From Elusimicrobiota bacterium (GTDB lineage: Bacteria; Elusimicrobiota; Elusimicrobia; FEN-1173): 64,000 nucleotides of DNA. The notes under the pieces were generated by a model. That model saw only the letters and a program-made list of their open reading frames with translations, was not told the DNA's origin and ran no database searches. The stretch lies in assembly GCA_016722575.1 (NCBI GenBank), contig JADKIY010000006.1, positions 62,001 to 126,000 of the forward strand, written 5' to 3'. The stretch's first letter is position 1; each line of letters begins with the position of its first letter. The translations under genes were made by a program, and so were the position numbers. Shown here piece by piece: positions 17,234 to 28,200 of this stretch.

Positions 17234-18769
17234 GTGAAGAAACTTCGCGGGATGGTGTCAATGGGCCTGGCCGGTTTAATGTTGACGGGGGGGCAAAACG
17301 TTTTTGCCGGAGGCGAACCCCGGAAAATTCAACGCGTCGTTGTTTGCGATGACAATCGGGACCCCCTCACGCTCGATCCTTTTTACGAGTTGTCGGAAAA
17401 AAAGCACACTCTGATCCAACAAATCATGGAAGGGCTGGTTCGGTTCGACGCCAACGCGCAAGTCGTTCCCGTGCTCGCCGAACGGTGGGAGCAGGTGGAT
17501 CCGAGGCACCTTCGGTTTTTCCTGCGGAAAAACGTGAAATTCCACAACGGCGAGCCCTTCGACGCCGAAAGCGTTCGCTTTACCCTCCAACACTTCATCG
17601 ATCCGGCCACCCATTCTCCGGTCAGCGGATTGTTGAGCAGCATTGAAGGAGTCCGGGTTTTGGACGATCATACGGTGGACATCGTGACCCGCCAGCCGGA
17701 CGGGTTGTTGTTGCGGCGTTTGGCGGGCCTGGTGGTGTTCGTTCCCGCCAAAGACTACGCGGCCCGGGGGCCGGAGGCCTTCGCGAAGAACCCCGTGGGC
17801 ACGGGCCCCTTCCGGATGAAGGAATGGAAGCCGAACGAGGAAATCGTTTTGGAAACCAATCGGGATTATTGGTCGCCCCAAAAGCCGAATTTTGACGAGC
17901 TCGTCATGCGGTTTTTGCCCACCGCCGAGGAGCAGATGCGGGAATTGCTGAAGGGCAACGTGGATTTAATGACGGAATTGCCCGGCACCTACACCCTGCG
18001 CGTCCAGGAAAACGCGAAAACGCGCGTGATCAAGCGGGAGGCGCTCTACACTGTCGGCGGCCATTTCAACACCTCCTTGCCGCCCTTCGACGATGTCCGA
18101 GTGCGCCGGGCCATCAATTTGGCCCTCAATAAAGAGGAATTCATTCGTTACGACCTCTTGGGGAACGGTGAAATCGTGGCCACGGTCTGCGCCCCGGGCC
18201 AAATCGGCCACGATGCCAATTTGCAGCCGTATCCATACGATTTGTCGAAGGCCAAGGCCCTGATGGCGGCCGCGGGGGTGAAAACCCCCGTCCACATGGG
18301 CATCTTCCTTGTTCCTTTTGTGGAACGGCCGGCCCGGATCATTAAAAAGCAATTGGAAGCCATCGGGATTGACGTCGAAATTCACGTTTTTCCGGAGGGG
18401 GAAGCCATTTCGGCGTTCAAAAGCCGCCCGTGGAACCTGGGCTTGACGACGCTTCCCTCCCCCATCGCCCACGTGGCGTTTCCCCTGGGGTTGTTCTTTT
18501 ATTCCAATTCGTTTTTCAGCATGCATCACGATCCGGTGTTTGATCGAATGTACGAAAAGGCCACGTCGATCATGGATCCGGCGGAAAGCGAAAAGGCGTT
18601 CCAGGAATTGGAACGGAAGGTGTACGATGACGCGCTCGGCATTTTTCTCTACCGCCGGATCAAAACCTACGCGGTCAGCAAGCGGGTCCGCTTTTCACCC
18701 TATTTGACGGGCATGCCGCATTTTGTGGACGCCGTGTCGCTCGTGGCGGAAGAGGCCAATAAAAAATGA
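17234..18769 (+). CDS. ABC-type solute-binding protein, family 5 (DppA/OppA-like), first copy
   Basis: Periplasmic substrate-binding protein of the peptide/nickel type. GTG 17234, after a purine-rich GGGGGAA, gives 511 residues with a signal peptide (VKKLRGM to VFAGG). The SBP_bac_5 core is clear: LTLDPFYELSEKKHTL, IMEGLVRFD, FHNGEPFDAESVRFT, NPVGTGPFRM and DVRVRRAINLALNKEE. There is no lipobox. It is a clear paralogue of the gene at 20201. No permease or ATPase genes are nearby, so the transporter is encoded elsewhere or the protein serves signalling. ATGA overlaps the next gene. Confidence 0.9.
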   Translation: MKKLRGMVSMGLAGLMLTGGQNVFAGGEPRKIQRVVVCDDNRDPLTLDPFYELSEKKHTLIQQIMEGLVRFDANAQVVPVLAERWEQVDPRHLRFFLRKNVKFHNGEPFDAESVRFTLQHFIDPATHSPVSGLLSSIEGVRVLDDHTVDIVTRQPDGLLLRRLAGLVVFVPAKDYAARGPEAFAKNPVGTGPFRMKEWKPNEEIVLETNRDYWSPQKPNFDELVMRFLPTAEEQMRELLKGNVDLMTELPGTYTLRVQENAKTRVIKREALYTVGGHFNTSLPPFDDVRVRRAINLALNKEEFIRYDLLGNGEIVATVCAPGQIGHDANLQPYPYDLSKAKALMAAAGVKTPVHMGIFLVPFVERPARIIKKQLEAIGIDVEIHVFPEGEAISAFKSRPWNLGLTTLPSPIAHVAFPLGLFFYSNSFFSMHHDPVFDRMYEKATSIMDPAESEKAFQELERKVYDDALGIFLYRRIKTYAVSKRVRFSPYLTGMPHFVDAVSLVAEEANKK

Positions 18770-19170
18770 GTTTGGGGATTCCGGCGCTGTTGGTGTTGGC
18801 CGGGGGCACGCACTTCGCTCAAATCGGCGCCATGCATTGGTACGCGTACGATTGGGCTCAACGCAATCCCCTGCCGGAGGGCCCGGGGGTCTTGTTCCGG
18901 GCGCTTCGCAGCGGGCTTATTTTTATGGTGGTCGGCACCGGTCTTTTGGTGATATTCAACGCGGGGCGAATCGCCACGGGTGGCGGTTTGGCGGTGTCTC
19001 TTTGCGGCCTTCTCGCGTTATTCGCCGGGTACCGCCTGGGTTTGCAGTGGTTCGGAATGGGCAAACGGATGGATCACGCGGGGAATCGCGGTGCCCGCGC
19101 CGTGCTTTACGCCACCTTGGTTCTTCAGTTTTTGATTTACGCCGGGGTTTTCCTTTCCCTGGTTTGTTAA
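18766..19170 (+). CDS. Small four-helix membrane protein
   Basis: I recognise no family. The 134 residues hold about four hydrophobic helices (residues about 4-20, 48-64, 70-90, 113-132), separated by short charged loops such as RLGLQWFGMGKRMDH. It overlaps the solute-binding protein stop by ATGA, so the two are co-translated. Its position between periplasmic and outer-membrane proteins suggests an inner-membrane partner in uptake or sensing; that is inference only. Confidence 0.75.
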   Translation: MSLGIPALLVLAGGTHFAQIGAMHWYAYDWAQRNPLPEGPGVLFRALRSGLIFMVVGTGLLVIFNAGRIATGGGLAVSLCGLLALFAGYRLGLQWFGMGKRMDHAGNRGARAVLYATLVLQFLIYAGVFLSLVC

Positions 19171-19183
19171 CTAAGGAGGGCGA

Positions 19184-20110
19184 TTGATCCAGACATCGTT
19201 GTGGGCGAAGGGTCGTTGGTTGATTGGCGCGTTGCTGGTGGGCGCGATGGGGATTTCGGCGCGGGCGGCGCAACCGCCGTTGAACATGTGCGCCACCACC
19301 CTCTTGGACGGAGGCCCGCCCCCGGGCTTTTACTATTTAAACTACGCCATCTTCACGGAGGGCAAGAATTTCCGTGACGGGGACGGCAACAAGGTCGCGA
19401 GCATGGGAAAGCTGAACACCTACTCCCAACTGCATCAGTTTTATTACATCGCGGACATCAACGTCTTGGGGGCGCATCCGGCCCTGGACGTGGTGATGCC
19501 CGTGGCCGCCTTGACCGCCCGCGGCGGCACCGCGGGGCCCTTCGCCCTGAATTCCAACACCGCCGGATTGGGCGATTTGGTCGTCGGTCCCGCCCTTCAC
19601 TGGGACGGCCGGACGTTGTTCGGAAAGCCGGTGTTCCATCGGGTGGAGTTGGACTTCACCTTCCCGACGGGCAAATACAGCAAGGACCAGATGTTCAATC
19701 CCGGTTCGAACCTCCGAACCGTGGAAGCCTATTATTCCATCGTGTTGATCCTTCCCCCAAAATGGGAAACCAGCTGGCGGCTGTTCTATGCGCAGCACTC
19801 GGAGAACAAGGACCATTTGTTCGGACGGCTTAAACCAGGATCGGTGGTTCACGCCAACTTCGCCCTCTCCCGCCAGGTGGCGGAAAAATGGCGCGTCGGC
19901 GCCGCCGGTTATGTTCTTCAGCAGTTGCGGGAGGACGAACTGAACGGCGTCAAACAAACGAAGTCGAAGGAGCGCGTCCTCTCCGTGGGGCCGGCGGTCC
20001 ACTACGGGGTTCCCGGGTGGACTCTCGTGGTGAGCCACCCCATCGAGTTCGCCGTCCGAAATCGCTATCAGGGATCTCGAACGACCCTGCAATTGATTCA
20101 CCGTTTCTAA
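19184..20110 (+). CDS. Outer-membrane transporter-like protein (MetA-pathway phenol-degradation family)
   Basis: A 308-residue exported protein resembling the Phenol_MetA_deg/SphA group of outer-membrane barrels. A TTG start follows a perfect AAGGAGG at 19173-19179. The signal peptide ends near ARAAQ. The PPPGFYYLNY segment at the mature N-terminus, GLGDLVVGPALHW and the LDFTFPTGKY strand are typical of the family. It ends with the aromatic terminus QLIHRF. Members are often linked to uptake of hydrophobic compounds. Here it lies between two solute-binding paralogues and is followed by a strong terminator. Confidence 0.75.
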   Translation: MIQTSLWAKGRWLIGALLVGAMGISARAAQPPLNMCATTLLDGGPPPGFYYLNYAIFTEGKNFRDGDGNKVASMGKLNTYSQLHQFYYIADINVLGAHPALDVVMPVAALTARGGTAGPFALNSNTAGLGDLVVGPALHWDGRTLFGKPVFHRVELDFTFPTGKYSKDQMFNPGSNLRTVEAYYSIVLILPPKWETSWRLFYAQHSENKDHLFGRLKPGSVVHANFALSRQVAEKWRVGAAGYVLQQLREDELNGVKQTKSKERVLSVGPAVHYGVPGWTLVVSHPIEFAVRNRYQGSRTTLQLIHRF

Positions 20111-20126
20111 CGTCGACGCGAACCCT

Positions 20127-20177
20127 CCGGGGCGCCGCCGGCGCGGTTTTCCGCGGGGCGGCGCCCCGGTTTTTTTT
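20127..20177 (+). terminator. Rho-independent terminator
   Basis: A 13-pair GC stem (CCGGGGCGCCGCC with GGCGGCGCCCCGG) with a nested GCGCGG-TTTT-CCGCGG hairpin is followed by eight T. It separates the outer-membrane gene from the second solute-binding gene. Confidence 0.92.
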
Positions 20178-20200
20178 GTGTAATGCTGAGGAGGAATCGT

Positions 20201-21754
20201 GTGAACTCCAGGGACGACCAAGCCCGTCGTTTCATTAAATCCCCAGTGCGCTGGTTCTTTGCCGGCGCGGCGGTCCTGTTCGTCCTGGTCGCCCTCGGCC
20301 GGGCCAAAGAGGGCCCCGCGACGGTGGTCGTGTGCAACGACACCCAGGACCCCCGCACCATGGACCCCTTCCTCGAGTTAACCGAAAAAAACCACGTTCT
20401 GCTTCAGCAAATGATGGAGGGTCTCGTGCGGTTCGATCCCGAGGGGAAAGTGATCCCCTGTTTGGCCGAATCCTGGGAGCAGGTGGATCCCCTTCGCCTG
20501 CGATTTCATTTGCGAAAGGACGTTGAGTTTCACAACGGGGAACCCTTCAACGCCGAGGTGGTTCGCTTCAGCGCCCAAACGTTTTCCGATCCCAACGGGG
20601 TGTATCCCGGCAAAGGGTTCGTTTCCTCCATCGACCGCGTGGAGGTCGTGGATCCCTCGACCGTCGACATCGTCACCCGATTTCCCGACGGAATATTATT
20701 GCGCCGGTTCGCGGGTTTGATCTTTATGGTCCCGCCCGACTATTACAAACGAGTCGGGAGCCGCGGATTCTCCGAGCGTCCCGTGGGGACCGGGCCTTTT
20801 AAGTTTCTCCGGCATGTCCCCGGACGGGAAATCGTCCTGGCCGCCAACAAGCGTTATTGGCGGGTCGGATGGCCCAAATTCGATCAACTGATTTTTCGGT
20901 TCATCGCCATGGAAAGCCAAGTCCAGGCGTTGATCGATGGAAAAACCGACGTCCTGACCGATTTGCCGGGGACCATGACCCTCCGCGTGATGGAAAATCC
21001 TTCCACGCAGGTCATTAAGAAGGAATCGATGTACACGGTGACGGGCCACTTCAATACCTCCAAGGGAATTCTCGCCGATGTGCGCGTTCGCCGGGCCATC
21101 GATCACGCCATCAACGTTAAGGAGTTGATCCGTTACGATTTGCTCGCGAACGGCGTGCCGATGGCCAGCCTGTCCTTCCCCGGCCAGGTGGGCTACGACC
21201 CTTCGCTGACGCCCTACAAATTCGACGTCCCCAAAGCCAAACATCTTCTCAAAGAGGCCGGGGTTCAAACACCGGTTCGTTTGACCATGGTGACGGTCCC
21301 TTTCGGTGAACGGACGGCCAAAATCATCGCCAAACAGCTGGAGGTGATCGGACTCAAAGTCGATCTCAGCGTCTATCCGGACGCCGAGATCTTTCAGGCG
21401 TTTCAAAACCACACCTGGGATATCGGCGTGGCCGTCCTACCGAGCCCCATCGCCCACATTGCTTTCCCGCTCACGCTCATGTTCTTTTCCCAGTCGCCCT
21501 ACAGCCTCCATAAAAGTCCGGAATTCGACCGGATGTTTTTGGACGCGGTGACGGCCCTGGACCCGGTAGAGCAGGAAAAGAAATTTTGCGCCCTCGTCCG
21601 TTACGTCCACGACGAAGCGCTGGGGATCTTTACCTACCAACGGATTAAAACCTACGGGGTCAATCGCCGAGTCCACTTTGTTCCCTCGGTCACCGGCATG
21701 GCGCATTTCGTCGACACCACGCTCGAAGAAGCCCCTTCCATCGGTTCCAAGTAA
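20201..21754 (+). CDS. ABC-type solute-binding protein, family 5, second copy
   Basis: Second DppA/OppA-like periplasmic protein. GTG 20201 has AGGAGG six bases upstream and gives 517 residues; the ATG at 20183 lies before that site and is unlikely. A basic N-terminus is followed by a membrane/signal helix (WFFAGAAVLFVLVALG). The core parallels the gene at 17234 almost motif for motif: TMDPFLELTEKNHVLLQQ, MMEGLVRFDPEG, FHNGEPFNAEVVRF, RPVGTGPFKF and DVRVRRAIDHAINVKE. The two are tandem-duplication paralogues. A lipobox is lacking. An AT-rich gap of about 200 bases follows. Confidence 0.9.
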   Translation: MNSRDDQARRFIKSPVRWFFAGAAVLFVLVALGRAKEGPATVVVCNDTQDPRTMDPFLELTEKNHVLLQQMMEGLVRFDPEGKVIPCLAESWEQVDPLRLRFHLRKDVEFHNGEPFNAEVVRFSAQTFSDPNGVYPGKGFVSSIDRVEVVDPSTVDIVTRFPDGILLRRFAGLIFMVPPDYYKRVGSRGFSERPVGTGPFKFLRHVPGREIVLAANKRYWRVGWPKFDQLIFRFIAMESQVQALIDGKTDVLTDLPGTMTLRVMENPSTQVIKKESMYTVTGHFNTSKGILADVRVRRAIDHAINVKELIRYDLLANGVPMASLSFPGQVGYDPSLTPYKFDVPKAKHLLKEAGVQTPVRLTMVTVPFGERTAKIIAKQLEVIGLKVDLSVYPDAEIFQAFQNHTWDIGVAVLPSPIAHIAFPLTLMFFSQSPYSLHKSPEFDRMFLDAVTALDPVEQEKKFCALVRYVHDEALGIFTYQRIKTYGVNRRVHFVPSVTGMAHFVDTTLEEAPSIGSK

Positions 21755-21895
21755 ATATCCATCGAATTCCAATTTTAGGGGTGGAGGGGAATTTCCCGAC
21801 CGCTCTGTCCCGGTGTTGAATTTGTTCGATAAAAAATATGATTTTGATGTAAATAAATGAGTTGTAACAATTTTCCTTTTATATGATCGCCGTTA

Positions 21896-21924
21896 TTGTG
21901 CTTCTCGGTTTGCGGCACTATATT
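21896..21924 (+). promoter_or_regulatory. Predicted promoter for the hybrid sensor kinase
   Basis: TTGTGC and TATATT with a 17-base spacer stand 38 bases before the kinase ATG, inside the AT-rich 21755-21961 gap. The rest of the gap shows no gene or clear hairpin terminator. Confidence 0.6.
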
Positions 21925-21961
21925 TGCAAGGTGCCTCCATTCGATCGTTTCGTATTGATAA

Positions 21962-24900
21962 ATGAGATTATTTCCGGAAACCCGCGGAACGCGAATGGGG
22001 AATAAGTCTTTTATGGCGAAGTGGAATGTAAAGCGTTTCCTCCCCATCCTGGGGCGTTGGGTCGGCCTTTTTCGCGGGCGGAGCCTCAGTCGCCGCATTT
22101 TGCTGCCCGTTTTGCCGGCGGTGTTGTTTTTGATCGGCTGCATGGGGGTGTTCAACTACCACCTCGTGAAGAGGCAGATCGTCGACAGCGTCCGGCAGAC
22201 CATGAACAGCGACGCCTTGAACGCCGCCCGAACCTTGGAAGCCTTTTTCCAGCAACGGCTGAGCGACCTCGAATCCCTCTCCGAAACGCCGTTGATCGCC
22301 GACTACAACAAAAACCGGGGGTTCGGCCTCGTCCAAGAGGCCGAGGTCTACCGGCGGGAGCTGGAGAAATACTTCGCGAACTTTTCCGAACGCTCCAAAG
22401 TCTATTACGACATCTCCTACGTGAGCCCCGAAGGCCGGCGGGTGTGCTCCCTCCGTCAGGGTATTTCGGCCGATACCTACCAGGCGTCTTTCCCCATTGG
22501 GTTCCTGGACTTTCTCCGCCGGGGGAAACGCTACGACCCGCCCCTTCAGCGCATCGTGGAATACGGCCCCCTGGTCAAGCGCTACGCCAAACCCATCTTT
22601 GACGACAACGGCACCTTCCTGGGCGCCATCGTCACGGACTGCGACATGAAGGCCGTGGAGGACATTCTGCGGGTCATCCGCGTGGGCAAATTGGGCAGTG
22701 CGTTTCTGGAGGACGCGGACGGCAAAGCGGTGTTGGACGTGCCCAACGCCCGCTTCACCCACCCCCTGCGCGGCGAAGCTCCGATTTTGGAGTCCGAAAC
22801 CAACTGGCGCTGGAAAGTCGCGGTCACCGCCCCCGCCAGCGAATTCTTGGACCAGCCCTTGAAGCAGATTTCCTATTTGACGATCCTCTTTTCCGTCGGC
22901 ATCTGCCTGTTGCTCATGGCCATGATCGTCTTCCGCGTGTCGGATCTCATGAACCCCATTCAAAGCATGGTCGAAGGCACCCGCCGGTTCGCCTCCGGCG
23001 ATTTGACGTTTCGGTTCCCGACCTTGAACAGCGAGGAATTGTCCACCCTGGCCGCTTCCTTCAACAAGATGGCCGAGACCCTCGAAATCCGGAACAAGGA
23101 ATTGGAGAGCCGCCTCCGCCAATTGACCGCCTTGCGGGACATGGAAGAGTCCGTCATTCAACGTCAGGACGAGGAAACCGTTTTGCGGACCTGCCTGGAA
23201 GCCGTGGCCCGGGGGTTTGGTTTCGACCGGACGGGCATGTACTGGGTGGACCACGCCCACAAGGAAATCGTGGGCCGGTATTTGTTCGGTTCCGACGCCG
23301 CCGGTTTTTCCGAAGCGGCCTTCCGGAAGCGCCGGGTGCCCCTGGGCGGCGCGGACATTTTGAACGAAGTGGTCCGGAGCCGCTCGGCCATCGTGGTCAA
23401 AAACCCGGTCCGGGACGCGCGCACGAACCCCTCCTTCGTTTCCGAAGCCAAAACCCGGGAATTCGTCCTGGCGCCGATCTGCGGCAAGGACCGCGTGCTG
23501 GGCATTCTGAACGCCGACAATTTCTTCACGGGCCGCCCCTTGACCGACGCCGACCGGGAAGGCCTGATGCTCTACGCGAACGCCGTGGGGCTGGCGCTCG
23601 AAAACGCCATGCTCTTCCAGAACCTGGCGGAGTCGGAATCCCGCCTGCGCACCGTGCTCGAGAACTCGCCCGAAGCCATCATCGGGTTGTCCCGGGAGCA
23701 TTGGATCAACACCTGGAACCGCGGCGCGGAAAAAATATTCGGCTTGTCTTCGGCGGAGGTGCTGGGCAAGCCCATGACCGTGCTCTTCCCCAAGGGCGGG
23801 GGCGCTGAATTCAAAAACCTGCTCAACCAGGTCATGGAACGGGGCGCGGTGAAGGACTTCCTCATGCCCGGTCAAACCAAAGACGGACGCCTGCTCGACC
23901 TCTCCGTGTCCTGGGGCGGTGCCCACGCCGATTTCTGGATGAACAAAGAATGGACCCTCGTGATCCGCGACATCACCGAAGCGCGCCGTTTGCAGCAGCA
24001 GTTGATCCGCTCCGAAAAATTGTCCGCCGTTGGCCAGCTCATTTCCGGTATCGCCCACGAACTGAACAACCCCCTGCAGGCCGTGGTCGGGTATTCCGAC
24101 ATCTTGACCGACGACATGCGCCAAAAAATCGACGAAGCCTCCGGCAAGCCCGTGGCCGTCCAGCCCCAGGAAATCGTGGACGACCTGCGGATCATCACGG
24201 AAAACGCCATGCGCTGTCAAAAAATCATCGAAAACCTCCTCCTCTTCGTCCGCCAGGGCGAAATCGAAAAGAAACCGGTGGAGCTCACCCGCGTGGTCCA
24301 GGCCTCCCGGGACCTTCTCCAGTACAAACTAAAAAAGGCCGCCAACGTCCGGGTGGAGGCCGAATTGCCGGCCGACCTGCCCCGGGTTAAAGGCAACTTC
24401 CAGCAATTGCAACAAGTCTTCGTCAATTTGATCAACAACGCCTGCGACGCCATGTCGACCACGGAGGGGGAAAAGCACATTCGGATCACCGCCCGGGCCG
24501 AGGGCGGCGCCGTGTGCGTGGATGTGGCCGACACCGGCCCCGGGGTTCCCGACGCCGTGCGGGACCGGCTGTTCGAGCCGTTTTTCACCACCAAAGCCGA
24601 AGGCCGCGGGACGGGCCTGGGGCTCCCGGTTTGCCGCCAGATCGTGGAAGACCACGGCGGACGGATTCATTTCACCACGGAACTGGGCCACGGGACGGTC
24701 TTTCACTTCCAAATTCCCGCCGCGACCGAGGAGGCCGCCCTGGCGCCGGCCACCGCGCCGCGCCTGCCGCCCGTGAAAAACAAACGGGTGTTGATCGTCG
24801 ACGACGAGCCGGACGTCCTGGGGTTCCTCGCCAAGGTGGTTCAATCCGAAGGCAACAAAGTGGAATTCGCGGGCACCCTCAAAGACGCCATCGCCCGGGC

Positions 24901-25149
24901 CTCCCAGGGCCCCTTCGATTTGGTGGTGACCGACATACGCCTGGGGGAAGGCACCGGCCTGTCGCTTTACGAGAATTGGACTTTGTGGTCGGGCAAACCC
25001 CGCCCCGCCTTCGTTTTCATGACGGGCGACGTGGTCAACACCTCCTTGGCCCAGGAAATGGAGAAAAAGGCGTGCACATCCTCCACAAGCCCATCGACAT
25101 GACCTCCTTCCAGACCACCCTCCGAACCGTCCTCGCCGCGCCCCGCTGA
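21962..25149 (+). CDS. Hybrid sensor histidine kinase (Cache-HAMP-GAF-PAS-HisKA-HATPase-REC), frameshifted near its end
   Basis: A large membrane sensor. Positions count from ATG 21962; ATG 21995 or 22013 are alternative starts. TM1 is about 45-68 and TM2 about 303-325, enclosing a periplasmic dCache-like domain. HAMP is at 330-385, GAF about 400-550, PAS about 555-672 and HisKA with H699 in AHELNNP. The HATPase shows NNACDAM, DTGPGVP and GTGLGL. A receiver has IVDDEPD and D991. As sequenced, frame 0 stops at 25102 after KKACTSS. Reading one base back after the A5 run at 25064-25068 restores the receiver tail (GVHILHKPID) to TGA 25149, 1062 residues in all. One missing A is the simplest explanation. 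Confidence 0.87.
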
Positions 25150-25196
25150 AGTTTCCTTTCGCCGGTCGTTGATTTCACTCCTGCCCGGGTCGTCCA

Positions 25197-25224
25197 TTGA
25201 CTTCCCTCTGAAACCTGTTAAAAT
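25197..25224 (+). promoter_or_regulatory. Predicted promoter for the large secreted hydrolase gene
   Basis: TTGACT and TAAAAT are separated by 16 bases, about 40 bases before ATG 25265 with its AAGG ribosome site. Confidence 0.65.
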
Positions 25225-25264
25225 ATAAATACTTCCATTGCAAATTCCGCACCAAAAGGTTTCT

Positions 25265-28200
25265 ATGCGCCGGGTATGTGGTTTTGACACCTTGTCCGCG
25301 CACCTCGTCCGAAAAAGCCTCTCCCTGTCCCTGAGCGTCGCTCTCGGGGTTCTTCCCATGGCCATGGCCTTTGCCCGGGAGGATGAGCGCACTTCCTACC
25401 TCGCCAACAACCGCTACCAGGATTACCAAAACCAATACAAGCCGGAGAAGAACTACTCCGCCTCCTCCCAACTGGACCGGCAAATCAGAATGCAGAACAC
25501 GGCCCTGGCGTTGCGGTTCCAGGCGCCGACGGCGACGTCCCTGGGGCGGATGGATGCGCCAAAGCCCACGTTTCAAACCCCCACGATCAAATTCGACTTC
25601 CTGGGGAACAACGCCCCCAAAGTTCCCAACGCCCTGCGGGCGACGCCCCAGCCGGAGGCATTGACGGCGCCTATCAAGCCGGGCCTCTTAAACACCATCG
25701 GCAATGCCTTAAAAGCGGTGGGGCACGCCATGGCCTACCCTTTCCAAAAGATTGGGCAGGGGATTGCGGGCTTGATACAGCGGGCCTTTGGATCTGGCAA
25801 CCGGGCGACGACCCTGACCGACAGCCAACGGGTGACCTTGAGCGCCTATCGCAACATACAGCCCGCCGGGGACGGGACCTTTAAGGCGGCGGGGCAGACC
25901 GTGGCTTTTGGGCGGACCTGGGAGGAGGGGGCGACTTTTAAGGTGGAGGGGGATCAACTGCGGTTGATCCAGGGCACCAGCTTTGAAAAGGCCTTCAGCG
26001 GGATGGAGCGGAAAGACGGCGGGCTGATGCCGCTCAAGATGGCGGAAGTGAACGGTGTCATTCAACCAACGGGCCTGGACTTTGACCGCCTGGCCCCCAA
26101 CACGGCTTTTGCGATCAAGTCGCCCATGACCATTGAGGGGTTTGGGGAGCTCAAGGCGGGGGAGATGACCTACCAGGGGGCATGGAAATCCCCGGACGGG
26201 CAGACGACGGGGGGGCGCTTCAAATTTGAAAACACGCTCTTGGACCTGAACAAAGACCTGGCCCAGGGGATGGACATGAACAACCCCGTGGCGCTCCGCC
26301 AAGCGACCTTTGCCCTGCAGGCGGGGCTGATGAGGCTAAACAGCGCGGTGGTGGAGAAGGGTGCGGGCAAATATTTTGTGAGCCAAGAGGAAAGCCCCGT
26401 GGACATAAGTCGGTTGGAAAAAACCGCCGGGGAGTTGGACAAGGGAAGCGAAGCGAGCCTGCGCGCCATTGAAACCACAAAGCAGGACATGGCCCACCGG
26501 ACGGAGGCCCTGGGGGCGTCCGCCAAGGCCCTAGCGGAAAGGACAGGGCAGGGCGGCGCGGTCACGATCAACATGAATGACCGCCCAACTGATTTGGAAA
26601 AAGAAGCCCTGGCGGTGCGGGCAGAAGCCAACCGAATAGGCCAGGCCCTAAAGGCCGGCGACTACGCCGGGCTGGACACAGCGACCAAAGACCTGGCCCA
26701 CCGCCAGGAGGCCCTAACGATAAAAACCGAGGCCCTGGCCGGCCAGGCCGCGGCGATAAAGGAATTGCAAAAGGGCTATCGAGGAATGGAGCTTGGGGCC
26801 AAGGCGTTGTCCCAAAAAGCCGAAGGCCAAGTGGCTGCCCAGGAGAGCGAAAACATTGAAGCCTCCGCCCAAATAGCCATCGCCGCCGCCAAGGTGTTGG
26901 TGGGCCAAGGCGCCATAACCCCCGACCAAGGCGCCCAATTGGGAAGCCAAATCACCGCCCTGCGGAACCAAGTGAGAGGCGTCGCACCGTCCGCCACGAT
27001 AAAGCCCGAGGAGACAGCGGCCCACGAAAAGCAGGGTTTCTTTGACCGAATGTTGCAGAAGGCCAGCGATCTAAAGACAGGTGTCGCCAATCGTTGCCAA
27101 GAAACAGCCGCAAAAGCCGCCGTAGCGGCCACCGCCGCAAAGGCGCTGGTTGCCGACGCCGCGAATGAAACGGCGGCCTGGACAATGACGGTGACCCAAA
27201 GCGCGGCGGCTAAGACCGCGGGCGCGGCCGACGTGGCAAGAGCGGTCGTTACCGAGACCGCTAACGAAGCAGGATCCTGGACGGCGAATGTGACTCGCAG
27301 CGCCGGTCAAAACACGGCCGACTACATGCACAACTATCCCGAATCAGCCAAAACCGTGGATGACTTTTTAAATGAAAAAACATCCAACCTCTACGACGCG
27401 GTGATTATGAAATATGGTGCCCGGGTAAAGGAAGAACCTATTCCGGGTTATGAAAAAACCGATAGTGAGTTTGAAGGCCGGCAAGAAGGGCTGGAGTTCT
27501 ATAAAGCACTTGAACCGGAAGATCCGAATTTTTCGCCATCTGGTGTGTTTGAAATGCGCCACAGCTATCGAGTGATTCCTGGTTTCGGAATGACGCCCAT
27601 TTCCCCGCAGATTAAAATGGAGAATGACGTAAGGGGGGCGGAAATAGGAGTCAAGTTCAATAGAGCCCCAAAAGACTATGTGGCTGTTCTAAAGACAAGC
27701 AAAGCAATTGATCTCTTCATTCATGGTTACAATGTGCCAAGTGAGGATTCGCCCAATATCGGAGATTTGTTTTCAACTGAGTTGCACAAAAAGGGGTATC
27801 AAAACATCAATTTGACGGTTTCTTGGTCTGGCGATTTGGGAGATAATAAGCTTTCAAAATTAGCTTTTTTCGATCGGGCTAAACAGTCAGCCGATATGTC
27901 TTGGCAAGGCCTTCAGAAATTGGATAGGTTCGTAAAAAATATTCGGGCAGATATTAAAATAAATGCTGTGACACACAGTTTGGGAGCTCGCCTGCTTTTG
28001 GACGCCGCTGCAAATGGAGTGAAATTCCACAACGTTGTATTGATCGTCCCTGCCGTTAACAACGAGGATCTCTCAGTTGGGGGGAAATACGAGAAGGCCA
28101 TTCAAAATATTGACCACCTAACCGTCGTGTATTCTAGGAGGCAGGAATTAGTTTTTGGATTGTTATATCGTTGCACTGAATTTAACCAGGCTTTGGGATC

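Noticed and set aside
17088..17237. Small 49-codon ORF between the TPP enzyme and the first solute-binding gene
   Set aside because: It runs through a strong terminator hairpin and has no ribosome site; the terminator explains the sequence.
21968..24220. A 750-codon minus-strand open frame across the sensor kinase
   Set aside because: It mirrors the kinase codons, is rich in Gly/His/Val and has no domain; the plus-strand kinase is unambiguous.
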